A DNA stretch of 64,000 nt from Novosphingobium capsulatum NBRC 12533 (GCF_001598375.1 NZ_BCYV01000014.1:62001-126000), one strand, 5' to 3'. Shown: positions 23,152 through 32,523, numbered from the stretch's first letter. Notes: generated from the sequence alone by a model not told the origin. Numbers and translations are program-made.

Positions 23152-25518
23152 ATGACAACCACCTTTGCCATGCCCACCGTATGTGGGCCGAAAATTTCCG
23201 CAGCGATTTCGCTGGGCGCGCTGGCGCTGGCCTTGGCCATGCCGGGCGCGGCACTTGCCGCTGCGCCAGCCGCGCCGGCTGCCCCTGCGGCTGACACGCC
23301 GCCCGCCGGCGTGACCGACATTGTCGTCACCGCGCAAAAGCGCAGCGAGCGCCTGCAGGATGTGCCTGTCGCGGTCAGCTCGGTCAGCGGTGACATGCTC
23401 AAGGCGGCAAACCTTACAAATATCACCGATATTCGCTTCCTGGCGCCCAGCGTGCAGTTTGCCGAATCCAACAGCGTGCGCGGCGAAGGCTTTGCCATTC
23501 GCGGCGTGGGTACGTTCGCCTTTGCCGATGGCACCGAACAGAGCGTGAGCGTGGTGGTCGATGGCGTGGTGCTCGGCCGGCCGGGCATGGGCACGGGCGA
23601 TCTTGCCGATGTGGCGCAGGTTGACGTGCTGCGCGGCCCCCAGGGCATGCTGTTCGGCAAGGGCGGTTCGGCCGGCGTGGTCTCGATCTCCACCCGCAAC
23701 CCGACCCAGAACTTCGAAGGCAGCGCGCGCGTGTCTTACGGCACCGACAACGAGACCAAGCTGGAAGGCGTGCTCAACGTGCCGCTGACCGAAAACCTCG
23801 CCTGGCGCACCACCGGCTATTTCAACCATCGCGATGGCTTCATCAACAATGTATACACGGGCCAGACGCTCGGCGGGCAGAGCGAGGGCGGCTTCCGCAC
23901 CAAGCTGCTGTTCAAGCCGGACAGCGACCTGTCGGTGCTGGCCTCGTTCGATTGGGGGCACCATTCCTCGGCCTGCTGCCAGTCGGTGATTGTCGGCACG
24001 GTGGGCGCGGCGCCCAACAACTATGTGGTGCAGCGTCTGGCCGCCTACAATATCGTGCCCAGCCTGGATAACCGCGAAACCAATGTGGGCGGTCCGGTCT
24101 ATCTCAACATGACGCAGTGGGGCGGCTCGCTGCAGATCGACAAGTCGATCGGCGATTACACACTCACCTCGATCACCGCGTTCCGCCGCTGGGTGCTGCA
24201 TGACAACACCGACACCGGCTTTACCGATACGCCGTTCTTCCCGATCAACGGGGCGGATGAAGCGCAGCAGCAGTTGACCCAGGAACTGCGCCTGGCATCG
24301 CCCAAGCGCGGCCTGGTCGATTATGTGGTCGGCCTCTATTACTTCAACCAGAACCTCAAGGCGGCCTATCCGCAGCAGGGGCAATTGGGCCTGCCCGCGT
24401 CCACCGCGGTCTATAGCCGCAAGGCGCAGCCCGATATCCAGACGCTGAACTATGCCCTGTTCGGCCAGGGCAACATCAACCTGACGCCGCAGTGGAAGCT
24501 GATCGTGGGCGGGCGCTATACCCACGATGACCTGACCATGATCCGCTACAACCGCACGCTGGTCAGCCCCACCGACAATGCGTTCCCCGGCGCACCGCCG
24601 CTGTCGTTTGACCAGACCACCTATCCCAGCAATCGCAAGGCCGACAATTTCAGCTACAAGCTGGGCACCGAATACAAGATCACCCCCGATGTGATGACCT
24701 ATTTCACCTATTCGCGGGGATACAAGGGGCCGGGCATCGGGCTGGTCAGTGGCTATCTGCTGGGCCAGCCGCTGTTTTCCAACCCGGAAATTCCCACCAA
24801 CTATGAAATTGGCCTGAAAACCGCGTGGTTCAACCGCCGCCTGGTGTTCAACATCGATGCCTTCACCACCGACATCAAGGATTTCCAGACGCAGATTTCC
24901 ACGCCGTTCATCTTCAACGGCACCAACCTGGCGATCCTGCAGATTGCCAATGCCGGCAAGGTGCGCTCGCGCGGGATCGAAATGGACTTTTCCGCGCGGC
25001 CGACCGACCGGCTGACGATCAGCGGGAACGCCGCCTATATCGATGCCAAGTTTGCCTATTTCCCCAACGGCACCTGCAACTATCCCACGCAGCCCGGCTG
25101 CTTTGTCAGCACCACGATCCCCGGCACCACCACCACGGTTCCGGCCACGCGGTTCTTCAACAACACCGGCAACGTGCTGCCCAACAGCCCCAAGTTCACC
25201 TATTCGCTCAACGCCAATTACGACGTGCCGGTGACCAGCGAGATCACCGGTTTCATCAAGGCGAACTACAACTATCGCAGTTCGGTGAACTTCAGCGCCA
25301 ATGGCGATCCGCTGACCTATCAGCGCGGCTATGGCATTGCCGGTGGCCAGATCGGCGTGCGCGATGCCGATGGGCGCTGGAACGTGGCGGTGTTTGCCCG
25401 CAACCTGTTCAACACCCGCTTCGTCACCGCGATCAGCAACAACGGCAGCTATCAGACCGCGTGGCTGACCGCACAGGCGATGCGCACCATCGGCGTGCTG
25501 GGCGACGTGAAGTTCTAA
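23152..25518 (+). CDS. TonB-dependent outer-membrane receptor
   Basis: A 788-aa TonB-dependent receptor with a signal peptide (ISLGALALALAMPGAALAA), an Ala/Pro-rich linker, and DIVVTAQKRSERLQDVPVAVSS as TonB-box region. The plug carries QVDVLRGPQGMLFGKGGSAGVVSI, and the barrel ends GDVKF. ATG 23152 follows GGGAG; in-frame codons upstream have no signal-peptide character. It lies directly after madLM, and the TAGTGTAT-type sites in its leader suggest it belongs to the malonate regulon. A hairpin terminator lies just after its stop. Confidence 0.92.
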   Translation: MTTTFAMPTVCGPKISAAISLGALALALAMPGAALAAAPAAPAAPAADTPPAGVTDIVVTAQKRSERLQDVPVAVSSVSGDMLKAANLTNITDIRFLAPSVQFAESNSVRGEGFAIRGVGTFAFADGTEQSVSVVVDGVVLGRPGMGTGDLADVAQVDVLRGPQGMLFGKGGSAGVVSISTRNPTQNFEGSARVSYGTDNETKLEGVLNVPLTENLAWRTTGYFNHRDGFINNVYTGQTLGGQSEGGFRTKLLFKPDSDLSVLASFDWGHHSSACCQSVIVGTVGAAPNNYVVQRLAAYNIVPSLDNRETNVGGPVYLNMTQWGGSLQIDKSIGDYTLTSITAFRRWVLHDNTDTGFTDTPFFPINGADEAQQQLTQELRLASPKRGLVDYVVGLYYFNQNLKAAYPQQGQLGLPASTAVYSRKAQPDIQTLNYALFGQGNINLTPQWKLIVGGRYTHDDLTMIRYNRTLVSPTDNAFPGAPPLSFDQTTYPSNRKADNFSYKLGTEYKITPDVMTYFTYSRGYKGPGIGLVSGYLLGQPLFSNPEIPTNYEIGLKTAWFNRRLVFNIDAFTTDIKDFQTQISTPFIFNGTNLAILQIANAGKVRSRGIEMDFSARPTDRLTISGNAAYIDAKFAYFPNGTCNYPTQPGCFVSTTIPGTTTTVPATRFFNNTGNVLPNSPKFTYSLNANYDVPVTSEITGFIKANYNYRSSVNFSANGDPLTYQRGYGIAGGQIGVRDADGRWNVAVFARNLFNTRFVTAISNNGSYQTAWLTAQAMRTIGVLGDVKF

Positions 25519-25525
25519 GCGGCCA

Positions 25526-25557
25526 GCCGCGCGCGGTTTTGCGGAATCGCGCGCGGC
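25526..25557. terminator. Hairpin between convergent genes
   Basis: GCCGCGCGCG (25526-25535) pairs with CGCGCGCGGC (25548-25557), a perfect 10-bp stem with a 12-base loop. It lies between the receptor stop and the stop of the DUF475 gene. Confidence 0.6.
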
Positions 25558-25567
25558 GGCCCTTGGC

Positions 25568-26668
25568 TCAGGCGGTGTGCTGGCCGGGCTGCACATCGCC
25601 GCTGGGCAGGATCGCGTCGGCCTCGCCGGCTTCCTCGTATTCGTGGGGGAAGCGCCGCTTGTGGCGGATCGAGGCATAGAGTGAGGCACCGATGATCACC
25701 GCGCCGATCAGGCCGGTGACGATCTCGGGCACGTGCACGCGGATGCTGATCAGCATGATCACCGCAAGCGCGACGATGGCATAGAACGCGCCGGGTTCGA
25801 GAAAGCGAAACTCGCTCAAGTGCCCGCCCCGCACCAGGGCCACGGTCATCGAGCGCACGAACATCGCGCCGATGCCCAGGCCCAGTGCGATCAGCAGGAT
25901 ATCGTTGGTGATGGCAAAGGCGCCGATCACCCCGTCGAACGAGAACGAGGCATCGAGAAACTCGAGATAGACGAACGCCGCCGCGCCCGAGCGGACCACC
26001 TTGCCGGTGGCAGCATCTTCTTCGCCGCCCATCAGGTCACCGAATTTCTGGACCGCGAAATAGGTTGCCACGCCGGCGAGGCCCGCGATCAGGAACGTCT
26101 GCTGTTCGCCCGGGTGCAACCAGAACGAGAGCGCGCCAACCACGATCGCGGTGACCAGATAGGGCGCCAGGGGCAGCCGCGCGAAGGCCGCCAGCGGCCG
26201 TTCGATCAGGCCGATCCAGTGATGCTCGCGGTCGGTATCGAAGAAGAACGAGAGGCCCACCAGCATCAGGAACGCGCCGCCAAAGCCGGAAATGCCCACA
26301 TGCGCGCCGGTCACGATCGCTTCGTAGCGGGCATGATCGGCAATCGCGATGCGCGCCGCTTCCCAGGGGGAAACCAGCGCGGCGACCGAGACGATCAGGA
26401 TCGGGAAGACGATGCGCATGCCGAACACGGCGATGATGATCCCCCAGGTCAGAAAGCGGCGTTGCCACAGCGGGTCCATGTCCTTGAGAATGGACGCGTT
26501 GACCACGGCGTTATCGAGGCTGAGCGAGGTTTCCATCACGCCGAGCACGCCGGCGATGAACACCATCGAGAGCGCCGGGCCGATCAACCCGGTCTCGACA
26601 TAGCCGAGCACGCCGGCGAGGATCAGGCAGACGACCGTGAAGATCATCGAGCCGCGAAAGGCTTGCAT
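25568..26668 (-). CDS. DUF475 family membrane protein (TerC-like)
   Basis: A 366-aa polytopic inner-membrane protein of the DUF475 family, related to TerC proteins. TerC relatives have been linked to metal homeostasis and membrane-protein handling, but the role of DUF475 is not settled. The signature VMETSLSLDNAVVNASIL near residue 45 and the matching YLEFLDASFSFDGVIGAFAITND near 235 carry the paired acidic/asparagine residues of the superfamily. About nine hydrophobic helices are visible. The start at ATG 26668 puts the first helix directly at the N-terminus; the in-frame extension upstream looks like intergenic DNA. It is a single gene facing away from the receptor at 26849. Confidence 0.85.
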   Translation of the reverse strand: MQAFRGSMIFTVVCLILAGVLGYVETGLIGPALSMVFIAGVLGVMETSLSLDNAVVNASILKDMDPLWQRRFLTWGIIIAVFGMRIVFPILIVSVAALVSPWEAARIAIADHARYEAIVTGAHVGISGFGGAFLMLVGLSFFFDTDREHHWIGLIERPLAAFARLPLAPYLVTAIVVGALSFWLHPGEQQTFLIAGLAGVATYFAVQKFGDLMGGEEDAATGKVVRSGAAAFVYLEFLDASFSFDGVIGAFAITNDILLIALGLGIGAMFVRSMTVALVRGGHLSEFRFLEPGAFYAIVALAVIMLISIRVHVPEIVTGLIGAVIIGASLYASIRHKRRFPHEYEEAGEADAILPSGDVQPGQHTA

Positions 26669-26774
26669 GGGAATGACGCTTTCTTGTTGCACTATTGGGT
26701 CCCGCACCGGGCGGGCCGGCACGCGTGCTGCGTTAACGGATCGCTGGCGCGGCGCCAACCAACGCTTCACCATG

Positions 26775-26813
26775 AAAAAAGGCGCGGGTGCCGAATTGTC
26801 CGGCACCCGCGCC
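26775..26813 (-). terminator. Rho-independent terminator of the fourth TonB receptor
   Basis: On the minus strand GGCGCGGGTGCCG and CGGCACCCGCGCC form a perfect 13-bp stem with a 7-base loop, followed by six Ts. It lies 36 bases after the receptor stop. This is the clearest intrinsic terminator in the window. Confidence 0.9.
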
Positions 26814-26848
26814 TCACGCGGTCCTGCTGATCGCGCGCGGTGCGCCGA

Positions 26849-29320
26849 TCAGAAGTTCTTGGTCAGCGAGATCTGCACCGTTCGGGGCAGCGCGCCAAAG
26901 CCCATGAGATCGGCATGCAGCGCATTGGCCGTTCCGGTGCCGCTGCCGGTGAGCGGCGCATCGACGCCGCCGTTGATATACTGCTTGTTGGTCAGGTTCT
27001 TGCCGATGATCGCCACTTGCCAGTTATCGTCCGTGGCGCCCAAGCGCAGGCCTACGTCGAGCACGGCATAGGCGGGATTGCGCGAGAACTGCTCGCCAAA
27101 GCCGGAGACGAGATACGACGCGCTGTAGCGCGTATCGATGTTGAGCCCGGCCTTGAGGCCATTGCCCACCGGCGTTTCATAGTTCGCGCCCAACGTGCCG
27201 GTCCAGTGCGGGGCCATGCCCAGCGGCTGGCCGGTCAGGTTCTGGCGCGCGCCGGTGCCGCCTGCGGCGATCGGGGTGCCGGCGGTGGTCAGGTTGCAGC
27301 CTTCGGCAATGCTCTGCCCGCCAAAGCACGGGGCGACGGGGAAGTTGCTGTATTTTGCATCGTTGTAGTTCATGCTGCCATGCAGGTTGAGGCCCGAAAC
27401 CGCGCGCGGAGCAAATTCGAACTCCAGCTCAACCCCCTTGGTCGTGGCGTCGGCCGTCAGCGTCTGGAACGCCACCTTGACCGAGTCGAAATAGTCGGTC
27501 TGCAGGTTCTTGTATTTATAGGAATATAGGTTGAGGTTGAGGCGCAGCTGGTGATCGGCCAGCGTGCTCTTGATGCCGCCTTCAAAGCCCTGCACGGTTT
27601 CGGGATTGAACACGAAATCCGCCGCCGGGTTGGCCGAGGCGAGCGAATAGATCCCGCCGTTGGAGAACCCGCCCGACTTGTAGCCCGTCTTGTACGAGGC
27701 ATAGACCATCACGTCTTGCAGCGGCTTGTAGGTCAACGAGAAATCGGGCGACCAGTTGTTGAACACCTGATGCGCGGTAACCTGCGAGCCGGCCCCCATC
27801 GGCCACACGCCGATGAACGTGGGGCTGGTATAGGGCTGGATGAAGAAGCTGTCCTTGGTTTCGTGGGTATAGCGCACGCCGGCATCGAATTCGACCTGGG
27901 GCACGATCTTCCAGATCGCCTGGGCAAAGCCGGAAATGGTCTGCCCGCGGGTATAGCTCGATTTGGTGCCGTCCTGGTACTGGTTGATGCCCTGGCTCGG
28001 GATATTGTTGTAGCTGTAGCTGACGAACTGCGCGAAATCGCGGCGGGTCTTTTGATAGAGCACGCCGGCCATCAGGTTGACCGGGCTGTCATAATGCGTG
28101 AGCGCGCGCAGCTCGTTGGAAAAGGCCTGCCAGCTGGAATTTTCCGTGGCCCAGACCGAGCTGGCGCTGGAATTGAATTCGCACGCGCATAGCCACTGGT
28201 TGTTGTTCCAGTTGTAGTTGGTCACGTTGGTGATCGTGACCTTGTCGAGATCATAGTTGAAATTGTTGGTGACGGCTGCGGATTTGTAGCGGTTGTAGAG
28301 GCTGCCATCGCCGGCATAGGGAAAATTCTTGGCCACTTCGCTCGGCAGGTTGTTCTGGTGCGTCACGAAGTTGTAGCCGCAGGTATAGCCGTTGATCTGC
28401 GTCTTTCCGGTGGGGCAGTTATAGGCCACATAGTTATAGCTGGAATTGTTGGCCTTGTTGTAATCGAACGAGGCTTTGAGCGTGTCGGTCAAGGCGCTGC
28501 TGGGTTTGTATTTCAGCGTTACGCGGCCGAGGAATTCGCGGTTGCCCGGCTGGTTGCTGCTCGTGGGATACGAGGTGTAGGTCGGGCTGGGCGTGGGCGA
28601 GAGCGGATAGGTGATGGCAAAGGGCTGCGACACGTTGTCATAGTATCCGCCCCAGGCCTTGGTGCCGCGCACCGCCACGCGCAGGCCCAGGTCATCGGTC
28701 AGCGGGCCCGATGCCACGCCTTCGAGTTGTGCCTGCTTGGCCTTGAATTCATAGCTGGCCTTGGTGCGGAACTGCCAGGTGGGGGTGGGATCGGCGGTCT
28801 TGATCGAGATGACCCCGGCCGTGGCGTTCTTGCCGAAGAACAGCACCTGCGGGCCCTTGAGCACTTCCACGCCGGCCAGGTCGAAGAACCCTTCTTCCAG
28901 CACGCGGCCCTGGCCGTAATAGACCCCGTCGACCACGGTTGCCACCGATTGCTCGATTCCGATCGAGGTGGAGGACGAACCGATGCCGCGCAGCGCGATC
29001 TGCGCGGCCGATCCGTTGGAGGCGTGGCCCACGGTAAGGCTGGGCGTGGCGGCGGCGATCTTTTCGATGCTGGTGATGTCACGCTGCACCAGGGTCTGCG
29101 CGGAAATGGCCGTGACGGCGACCGGCACCGACTGTGCGCTTTCCACCCGCTTGCGCGCGGTCACGATGATTTCGGCAAGGCCGCTTTCGTGTTCGGCGGC
29201 AGGCGGTGCATCGGCGGCTGCGGGCGGTGGCGCTTCGGCGGCGAGGGCGGCGGTGAACGGGGCAAGGGCCAGCGGGCCAAAGGCGGCCGCAGCCATCAGG
29301 CGATGGGCTTTGCGAGGCAT
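26849..29320 (-). CDS. TonB-dependent outer-membrane receptor
   Basis: An 823-aa TonB-dependent receptor with a signal peptide (LMAAAAFGPLALAPFTAALAA), an Ala/Pro-rich linker, and EIIVTARKRVESAQSVPVAVT. The plug carries VEVLKGPQVLFFGKNATAGVISI, and the barrel closes with SLTKNF. Start ATG 29320 follows GGGAGAG. The same frame stays open for another 1.2 kb upstream, but that stretch is antisense to the MDR gene. It is divergent from the MDR/NTF2 pair at 29534, mirroring the receptor/MDR divergence at 1850/2032. Confidence 0.92.
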   Translation of the reverse strand: MPRKAHRLMAAAAFGPLALAPFTAALAAEAPPPAAADAPPAAEHESGLAEIIVTARKRVESAQSVPVAVTAISAQTLVQRDITSIEKIAAATPSLTVGHASNGSAAQIALRGIGSSSTSIGIEQSVATVVDGVYYGQGRVLEEGFFDLAGVEVLKGPQVLFFGKNATAGVISIKTADPTPTWQFRTKASYEFKAKQAQLEGVASGPLTDDLGLRVAVRGTKAWGGYYDNVSQPFAITYPLSPTPSPTYTSYPTSSNQPGNREFLGRVTLKYKPSSALTDTLKASFDYNKANNSSYNYVAYNCPTGKTQINGYTCGYNFVTHQNNLPSEVAKNFPYAGDGSLYNRYKSAAVTNNFNYDLDKVTITNVTNYNWNNNQWLCACEFNSSASSVWATENSSWQAFSNELRALTHYDSPVNLMAGVLYQKTRRDFAQFVSYSYNNIPSQGINQYQDGTKSSYTRGQTISGFAQAIWKIVPQVEFDAGVRYTHETKDSFFIQPYTSPTFIGVWPMGAGSQVTAHQVFNNWSPDFSLTYKPLQDVMVYASYKTGYKSGGFSNGGIYSLASANPAADFVFNPETVQGFEGGIKSTLADHQLRLNLNLYSYKYKNLQTDYFDSVKVAFQTLTADATTKGVELEFEFAPRAVSGLNLHGSMNYNDAKYSNFPVAPCFGGQSIAEGCNLTTAGTPIAAGGTGARQNLTGQPLGMAPHWTGTLGANYETPVGNGLKAGLNIDTRYSASYLVSGFGEQFSRNPAYAVLDVGLRLGATDDNWQVAIIGKNLTNKQYINGGVDAPLTGSGTGTANALHADLMGFGALPRTVQISLTKNF

Positions 29321-29452
29321 GGTACTCTCCCTGGCGAGCGCTGTGGTGCGCGTCTGTTGTGCGTGGCTGGGGTATGGTTGAACTGTTCTGGTCCCAAGCC
29401 TTGAGGTTAAGCCACGAGCACCGCGCCGCCCCTGCCTCCGACAATGGATAGG

Positions 29453-29475
29453 CCTAATCCTTTGACTAGGTGGCG
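29453..29475. promoter_or_regulatory. Putative operator, YCTA-N10-YAGGYGGCG type
   Basis: CCTA, ten bases, then TAGGTGGCG, between the divergent TonB receptor (minus) and MDR (plus). It is the best copy of the motif also seen at 6566 and 11868. Confidence 0.45.
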
Positions 29476-29533
29476 TGAGCCCGGCGCAGCGGGCAGCACA
29501 TCGGCCAACGAACCGAGAGGATGATGGCTGGCC

Positions 29534-30538
29534 ATGGCGCAGAACCGCTTCTGGAGATTGGATGCGCGCCCGCAGGGCCACGATTTCGCCAACGCCCTGT
29601 CGCTCTGCACCGAAACGCTGGCGCCGCTGGGCGATGGCGAGGTGCGGATCGCGGCCGAATACCTGTCGATGGATGCCGGCACGCGCATGTGGATGAGCCC
29701 GCGCACCGATGGCTATCAACCGCCCCTGCCGCTGGGCGCCAAGATGATGGGGGTGGTGCTGGGCCGGGTGTGCGACAGCCGCGATCCGCGCTTTGCCAGC
29801 GGCACGCTGGTGCGCGGCTTTGGCCAGTGGGCGCAGTTCAGCACTGTGATGCCCGATCCCGCCGGCCTGCTGGCGGTGGACGATGACGTGGCCGATATCC
29901 GCCAGCATTTCGGCGCGCTGGGGATGAATGCCTGGACCGCTTATGTCGGCTTGGCCGAAGTGCTGGACCTGGCCGCCGGGCAATGGCTGGTGGTTTCGGC
30001 CGCCGCCGGGGCCACGGGCAGCCTGGCCTGCCAGATCGGGCGCAACCTGGGGCTGCGCGTGATCGGCATTGCCGGCGGGCCGGACAAGTGCCGCTATCTG
30101 CTGGAAACCCTGGGGGTTGACCAGGCGATCGACTACAAGAACGAGGATGTCGCCGCCCGCCTCGCTGCAGTCGATGGCGGAGTGCACGGCTATTTCGACA
30201 ATGTCGGCGGCCCGCTGCTCGATGCGGTGCTGCCCAACATGGCGCATTATGGCCGCGTTGCGGTATGCGGGCTGGTGGCAGGCTATGATGCCGACAAGCC
30301 GCTGCCCGGCCCGGCGCGGTTTGACCAGATCCTGATGCGTCGGCTGCGCGTCGAAGGCTTTTTCATTCCCGATTTCCTGCATCGGGGCGCCGAATTCATG
30401 CCGCGCCTGCGCGCCTGGTTCGACGCCGGCAAACTGGTGGCGACGATCGATGAAACCGTGGGCCTGGAAAACACCCTTATCGCCTATGATCGCATGCTGA
30501 CCGGCAAGAGCCTGGGGAAAGTGGTGGTGAAGCTGTGA
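29534..30538 (+). CDS. MDR-superfamily NADP-dependent oxidoreductase (CurA/PTGR-like)
   Basis: A 334-aa enone/quinone reductase-type MDR, the third of its group here. It has YLSMDAGTRMWM in place of the DPAxRGW motif, VSAAAGATGSLACQIG for NADPH and FDNVGGPLLDAVL. ATG 29534 has GAGAGG 8 bases upstream. Its last four bases (GTGA) contain the start of the NTF2-like gene, so the two proteins are made together. It probably acts on the compound brought in by the divergent receptor; the reaction would be reduction of an activated C=C bond. That is inference. Confidence 0.9.
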   Translation: MAQNRFWRLDARPQGHDFANALSLCTETLAPLGDGEVRIAAEYLSMDAGTRMWMSPRTDGYQPPLPLGAKMMGVVLGRVCDSRDPRFASGTLVRGFGQWAQFSTVMPDPAGLLAVDDDVADIRQHFGALGMNAWTAYVGLAEVLDLAAGQWLVVSAAAGATGSLACQIGRNLGLRVIGIAGGPDKCRYLLETLGVDQAIDYKNEDVAARLAAVDGGVHGYFDNVGGPLLDAVLPNMAHYGRVAVCGLVAGYDADKPLPGPARFDQILMRRLRVEGFFIPDFLHRGAEFMPRLRAWFDAGKLVATIDETVGLENTLIAYDRMLTGKSLGKVVVKL

Positions 30539-31068
30539 CGCAGACAAGGCTGGCCACCCTGGCCGATCCCCTGGCCGATTACGTCGCGCGGCGCGACATC
30601 ACCGATGCGCTGCACCGCTATATGCGCGGGCTGGACAGGCTGGACGAGGCACTGTTCCGCAGCGCGTTCCACCCCGATGCCCAAATCGATTGCGGCGTCT
30701 ATGCCGGCGATCTCGATGGGTTCGTGACTTTTGCGTTTGGCTTTCTGGGGCAGATGCAGGCCAGCCATCACATGCTGGGGCAAAGCCGCATCGCGATCCA
30801 CGATACCGCCCGCGCCAGCGGGGAAAGCTATTTCCAGGCGTGGCACGGTATCCGCGACGCCGATGGCGCTCCGCGCGATCTGTTCATCGCTGGCCGCTAT
30901 ATCGATGCCTATGCCTGCCGCGACGGGCAGTGGTGCATCGTGCGCCGTACCCTGATCAGCGAATGGGCGACCGATATGGCCGCCACCGGCCAGGCGCACA
31001 TGAATGCACCGCAAACCCTGCGCAGTGCGCGCGGCGGCCACGATCTCTCCGACAGGCCCGCCTGGTAG
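30535..31068 (+). CDS. NTF2-like / SnoaL-type protein
   Basis: A 177-aa SnoaL-4-type NTF2-fold protein. The pattern VARRDITDALHRYMRGLDRLDEALFRSAFHPDAQID is the usual N-terminal helix pair of aromatic-ring hydroxylase beta-like and scytalone-dehydratase-like proteins. It ends with GRYIDAYACRDGQWCIVRRTLISEW. The GTG start overlaps the MDR stop by 4 bases. A dehydratase, isomerase or oxygenase-small-subunit-like role is possible, but no alpha subunit is adjacent. No catalytic residue can be assigned with confidence. Confidence 0.85.
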   Translation: MTQTRLATLADPLADYVARRDITDALHRYMRGLDRLDEALFRSAFHPDAQIDCGVYAGDLDGFVTFAFGFLGQMQASHHMLGQSRIAIHDTARASGESYFQAWHGIRDADGAPRDLFIAGRYIDAYACRDGQWCIVRRTLISEWATDMAATGQAHMNAPQTLRSARGGHDLSDRPAW

Positions 31069-31075
31069 GCCCGGT

Positions 31076-31216
31076 TTACGGGCGCAGCTTGTTCTGCGCC
31101 ACGCTCACCGCGATAAAGGCCACGATCCCGATCGGAAACCACAGGCCGAACTTGTGGGTCAACAGACCGATCGCAGCACAGATCAGCAGCGCGCCAAAAG
31201 GTGTGAGGTTCTTCAT
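31076..31216 (-). CDS. Small membrane protein, 46 aa
   Basis: A short frame on the minus strand, beginning MKNLTPFGALLICAAIG and ending VAQNKLRP. It has two hydrophobic helices at about residues 7-19 and 24-39 joined by a short turn, and a basic C-terminus. It fits exactly between the NTF2-like gene and the flavin-oxidoreductase-like gene. No clear ribosome-binding site precedes ATG 31216. I do not know its function; the composition argues for a real membrane peptide. Confidence 0.5.
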   Translation of the reverse strand: MKNLTPFGALLICAAIGLLTHKFGLWFPIGIVAFIAVSVAQNKLRP

Positions 31217-31285
31217 GCTTGCTGTCGTAACGTATTGAAATGTGCTTTGGCCACCGTAATTTCCGCGTGCCGAGCCGAACGCAGG

Positions 31286-31900
31286 TCAGCGTTGTGGCGT
31301 CACGGCTTCCAGGGTGGCAATGCGGGCGCGCAGGCGGGCTATCTCATCCTGGAGCGGCTGGGTTATCTGCGCCAGGTCTGCCGCGCCGAACCGGGGCGTG
31401 ATGTGTTGCGGGCAGTTCCAATCGAACCCGACGATGTCGATCGCAAACGCGCGCTCGCCGATGGCGGCATAGTCTGCGGGCATCAGCGCCGCGACATCGT
31501 CGGGGTCGCTGGTGGTGTGGGCATGGCCGATCAGTTTCAACCGGCGCCGCGCGGGATAATCCATCAGGAACAGGCAGACCCGATCGTCGGCCGTGAGGTT
31601 GCCAGTCGAGAGGAACTGCCGGTTGCCCTGATAATCGGCAAAGCCGATGCGGTTGCCGGAAATCCGGCGGAGAAAGCCCGCCGGCCCGCCGCGATGCTGC
31701 ATATAGGGCCAGCCGTGTTCACTGATGCTGGCGATATAGAAGCTGTCACGCGCCGCGATGAAGTCGAGTTCACGCGCCGTGAGGATGTCCACGTCGCCCG
31801 CTTGCGCTTCCATGCGCGCATAGGCGGTGCGCGAGCCGTCCTGCTCTTGCAAGGCGCGGGACTGGGGGCCGAACATGGTTCGCAGGAATGTCTGTGCCAT
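31286..31900 (-). CDS. Pyridoxamine 5'-phosphate oxidase-family flavoprotein
   Basis: A 204-aa PNPOx-like split-barrel protein expected to bind FMN or a related flavin. The family pattern is seen in FIAARDSFYIASISEHGWPYMQHRGG, FADYQGNRQFLSTGNL and DYPARRRLKLIGHAH. A C-terminal helix rich in Arg/Ala/Leu (QPLQDEIARLRARIATLEA) looks like a coiled coil. ATG 31900 shares one base with the TetR stop (TGATG), so it is translationally coupled to the regulator and probably the main target of its control. Confidence 0.87.
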   Translation of the reverse strand: MAQTFLRTMFGPQSRALQEQDGSRTAYARMEAQAGDVDILTARELDFIAARDSFYIASISEHGWPYMQHRGGPAGFLRRISGNRIGFADYQGNRQFLSTGNLTADDRVCLFLMDYPARRRLKLIGHAHTTSDPDDVAALMPADYAAIGERAFAIDIVGFDWNCPQHITPRFGAADLAQITQPLQDEIARLRARIATLEAVTPQR

Positions 31901-32523
31901 CAGGTTGCATCCTTCGTGACCGTGTCGGGCGCGGTCCCTGCCTCCGGGGAAGCGGCAAGGGCGGCCAGCAATGTGGCCTGGAGCCGCGCAACGATGCGTT
32001 GGAACGAGGCTGCCTCGTCCAGCGCCCGTGCCAGCACGATCGCGCCCTGGATGCCCGACACCGCTTCTTCGGCAAGCGCCAGCGCCAGGCCCTGTGGTAT
32101 CCCGCCTTTTTCCAGGCAATGGGCCAATGCGCTGATCCAGCGCGCAAAATACCCTGCCAACTTGCTGGAAAAAGCCTGGCCGGCGGTGTTGAGGCCAAGG
32201 CACCCGACGATGCACACCCGCCTGCCCGATCGGAAGTAGGCGGTCACGTCAGCGAACATGGCGATGATCGCCGCTTGCGGGTCGGGCCCATCCTCTAGCG
32301 GCTGGAAGATCGCATCGACGAACCAGGTGTCGATGTTGTCGAGCACCGCTGCCATCATTTCCTCCTTCCCGCCGGGGAAGAAGTTGTAGAGGCTGCCTTT
32401 GCCCAAGCCCGTCGCCTTGGACAGCACGGCCAGGCTCGCGCCCTCGAAGCCGTGCTCGCGGAATGCTTCGGCCAAGGCGGGCACCGCGCTCTGGCGATCG
32501 GTGAGCACGCGCCGGGTTTTCAC
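31900..32523 (-). CDS. TetR/AcrR-family regulator
   Basis: A 207-aa TetR-type repressor. The DNA-binding helix-turn-helix is at residues 10-50 ([42 protein letters not shown]). The ligand domain ends with [21 protein letters not shown] 32523 overlaps the stop of the DUF1348 gene by 4 bases (GTGA); the longer in-frame region upstream is antisense to that gene. It is the middle gene of a three-gene operon and probably binds the palindrome at 33102-33117 upstream of the operon. Confidence 0.9.
   Translation of the reverse strand: MKTRRVLTDRQSAVPALAEAFREHGFEGASLAVLSKATGLGKGSLYNFFPGGKEEMMAAVLDNIDTWFVDAIFQPLEDGPDPQAAIIAMFADVTAYFRSGRRVCIVGCLGLNTAGQAFSSKLAGYFARWISALAHCLEKGGIPQGLALALAEEAVSGIQGAIVLARALDEAASFQRIVARLQATLLAALAASPEAGTAPDTVTKDAT

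Noticed and set aside
29321-30547. Long N-terminal extension of the TonB receptor on the minus strand
   Set aside because: The frame is open but lies antisense to a clear MDR gene, while a signal peptide and GGGAGAG mark the start at 29320.
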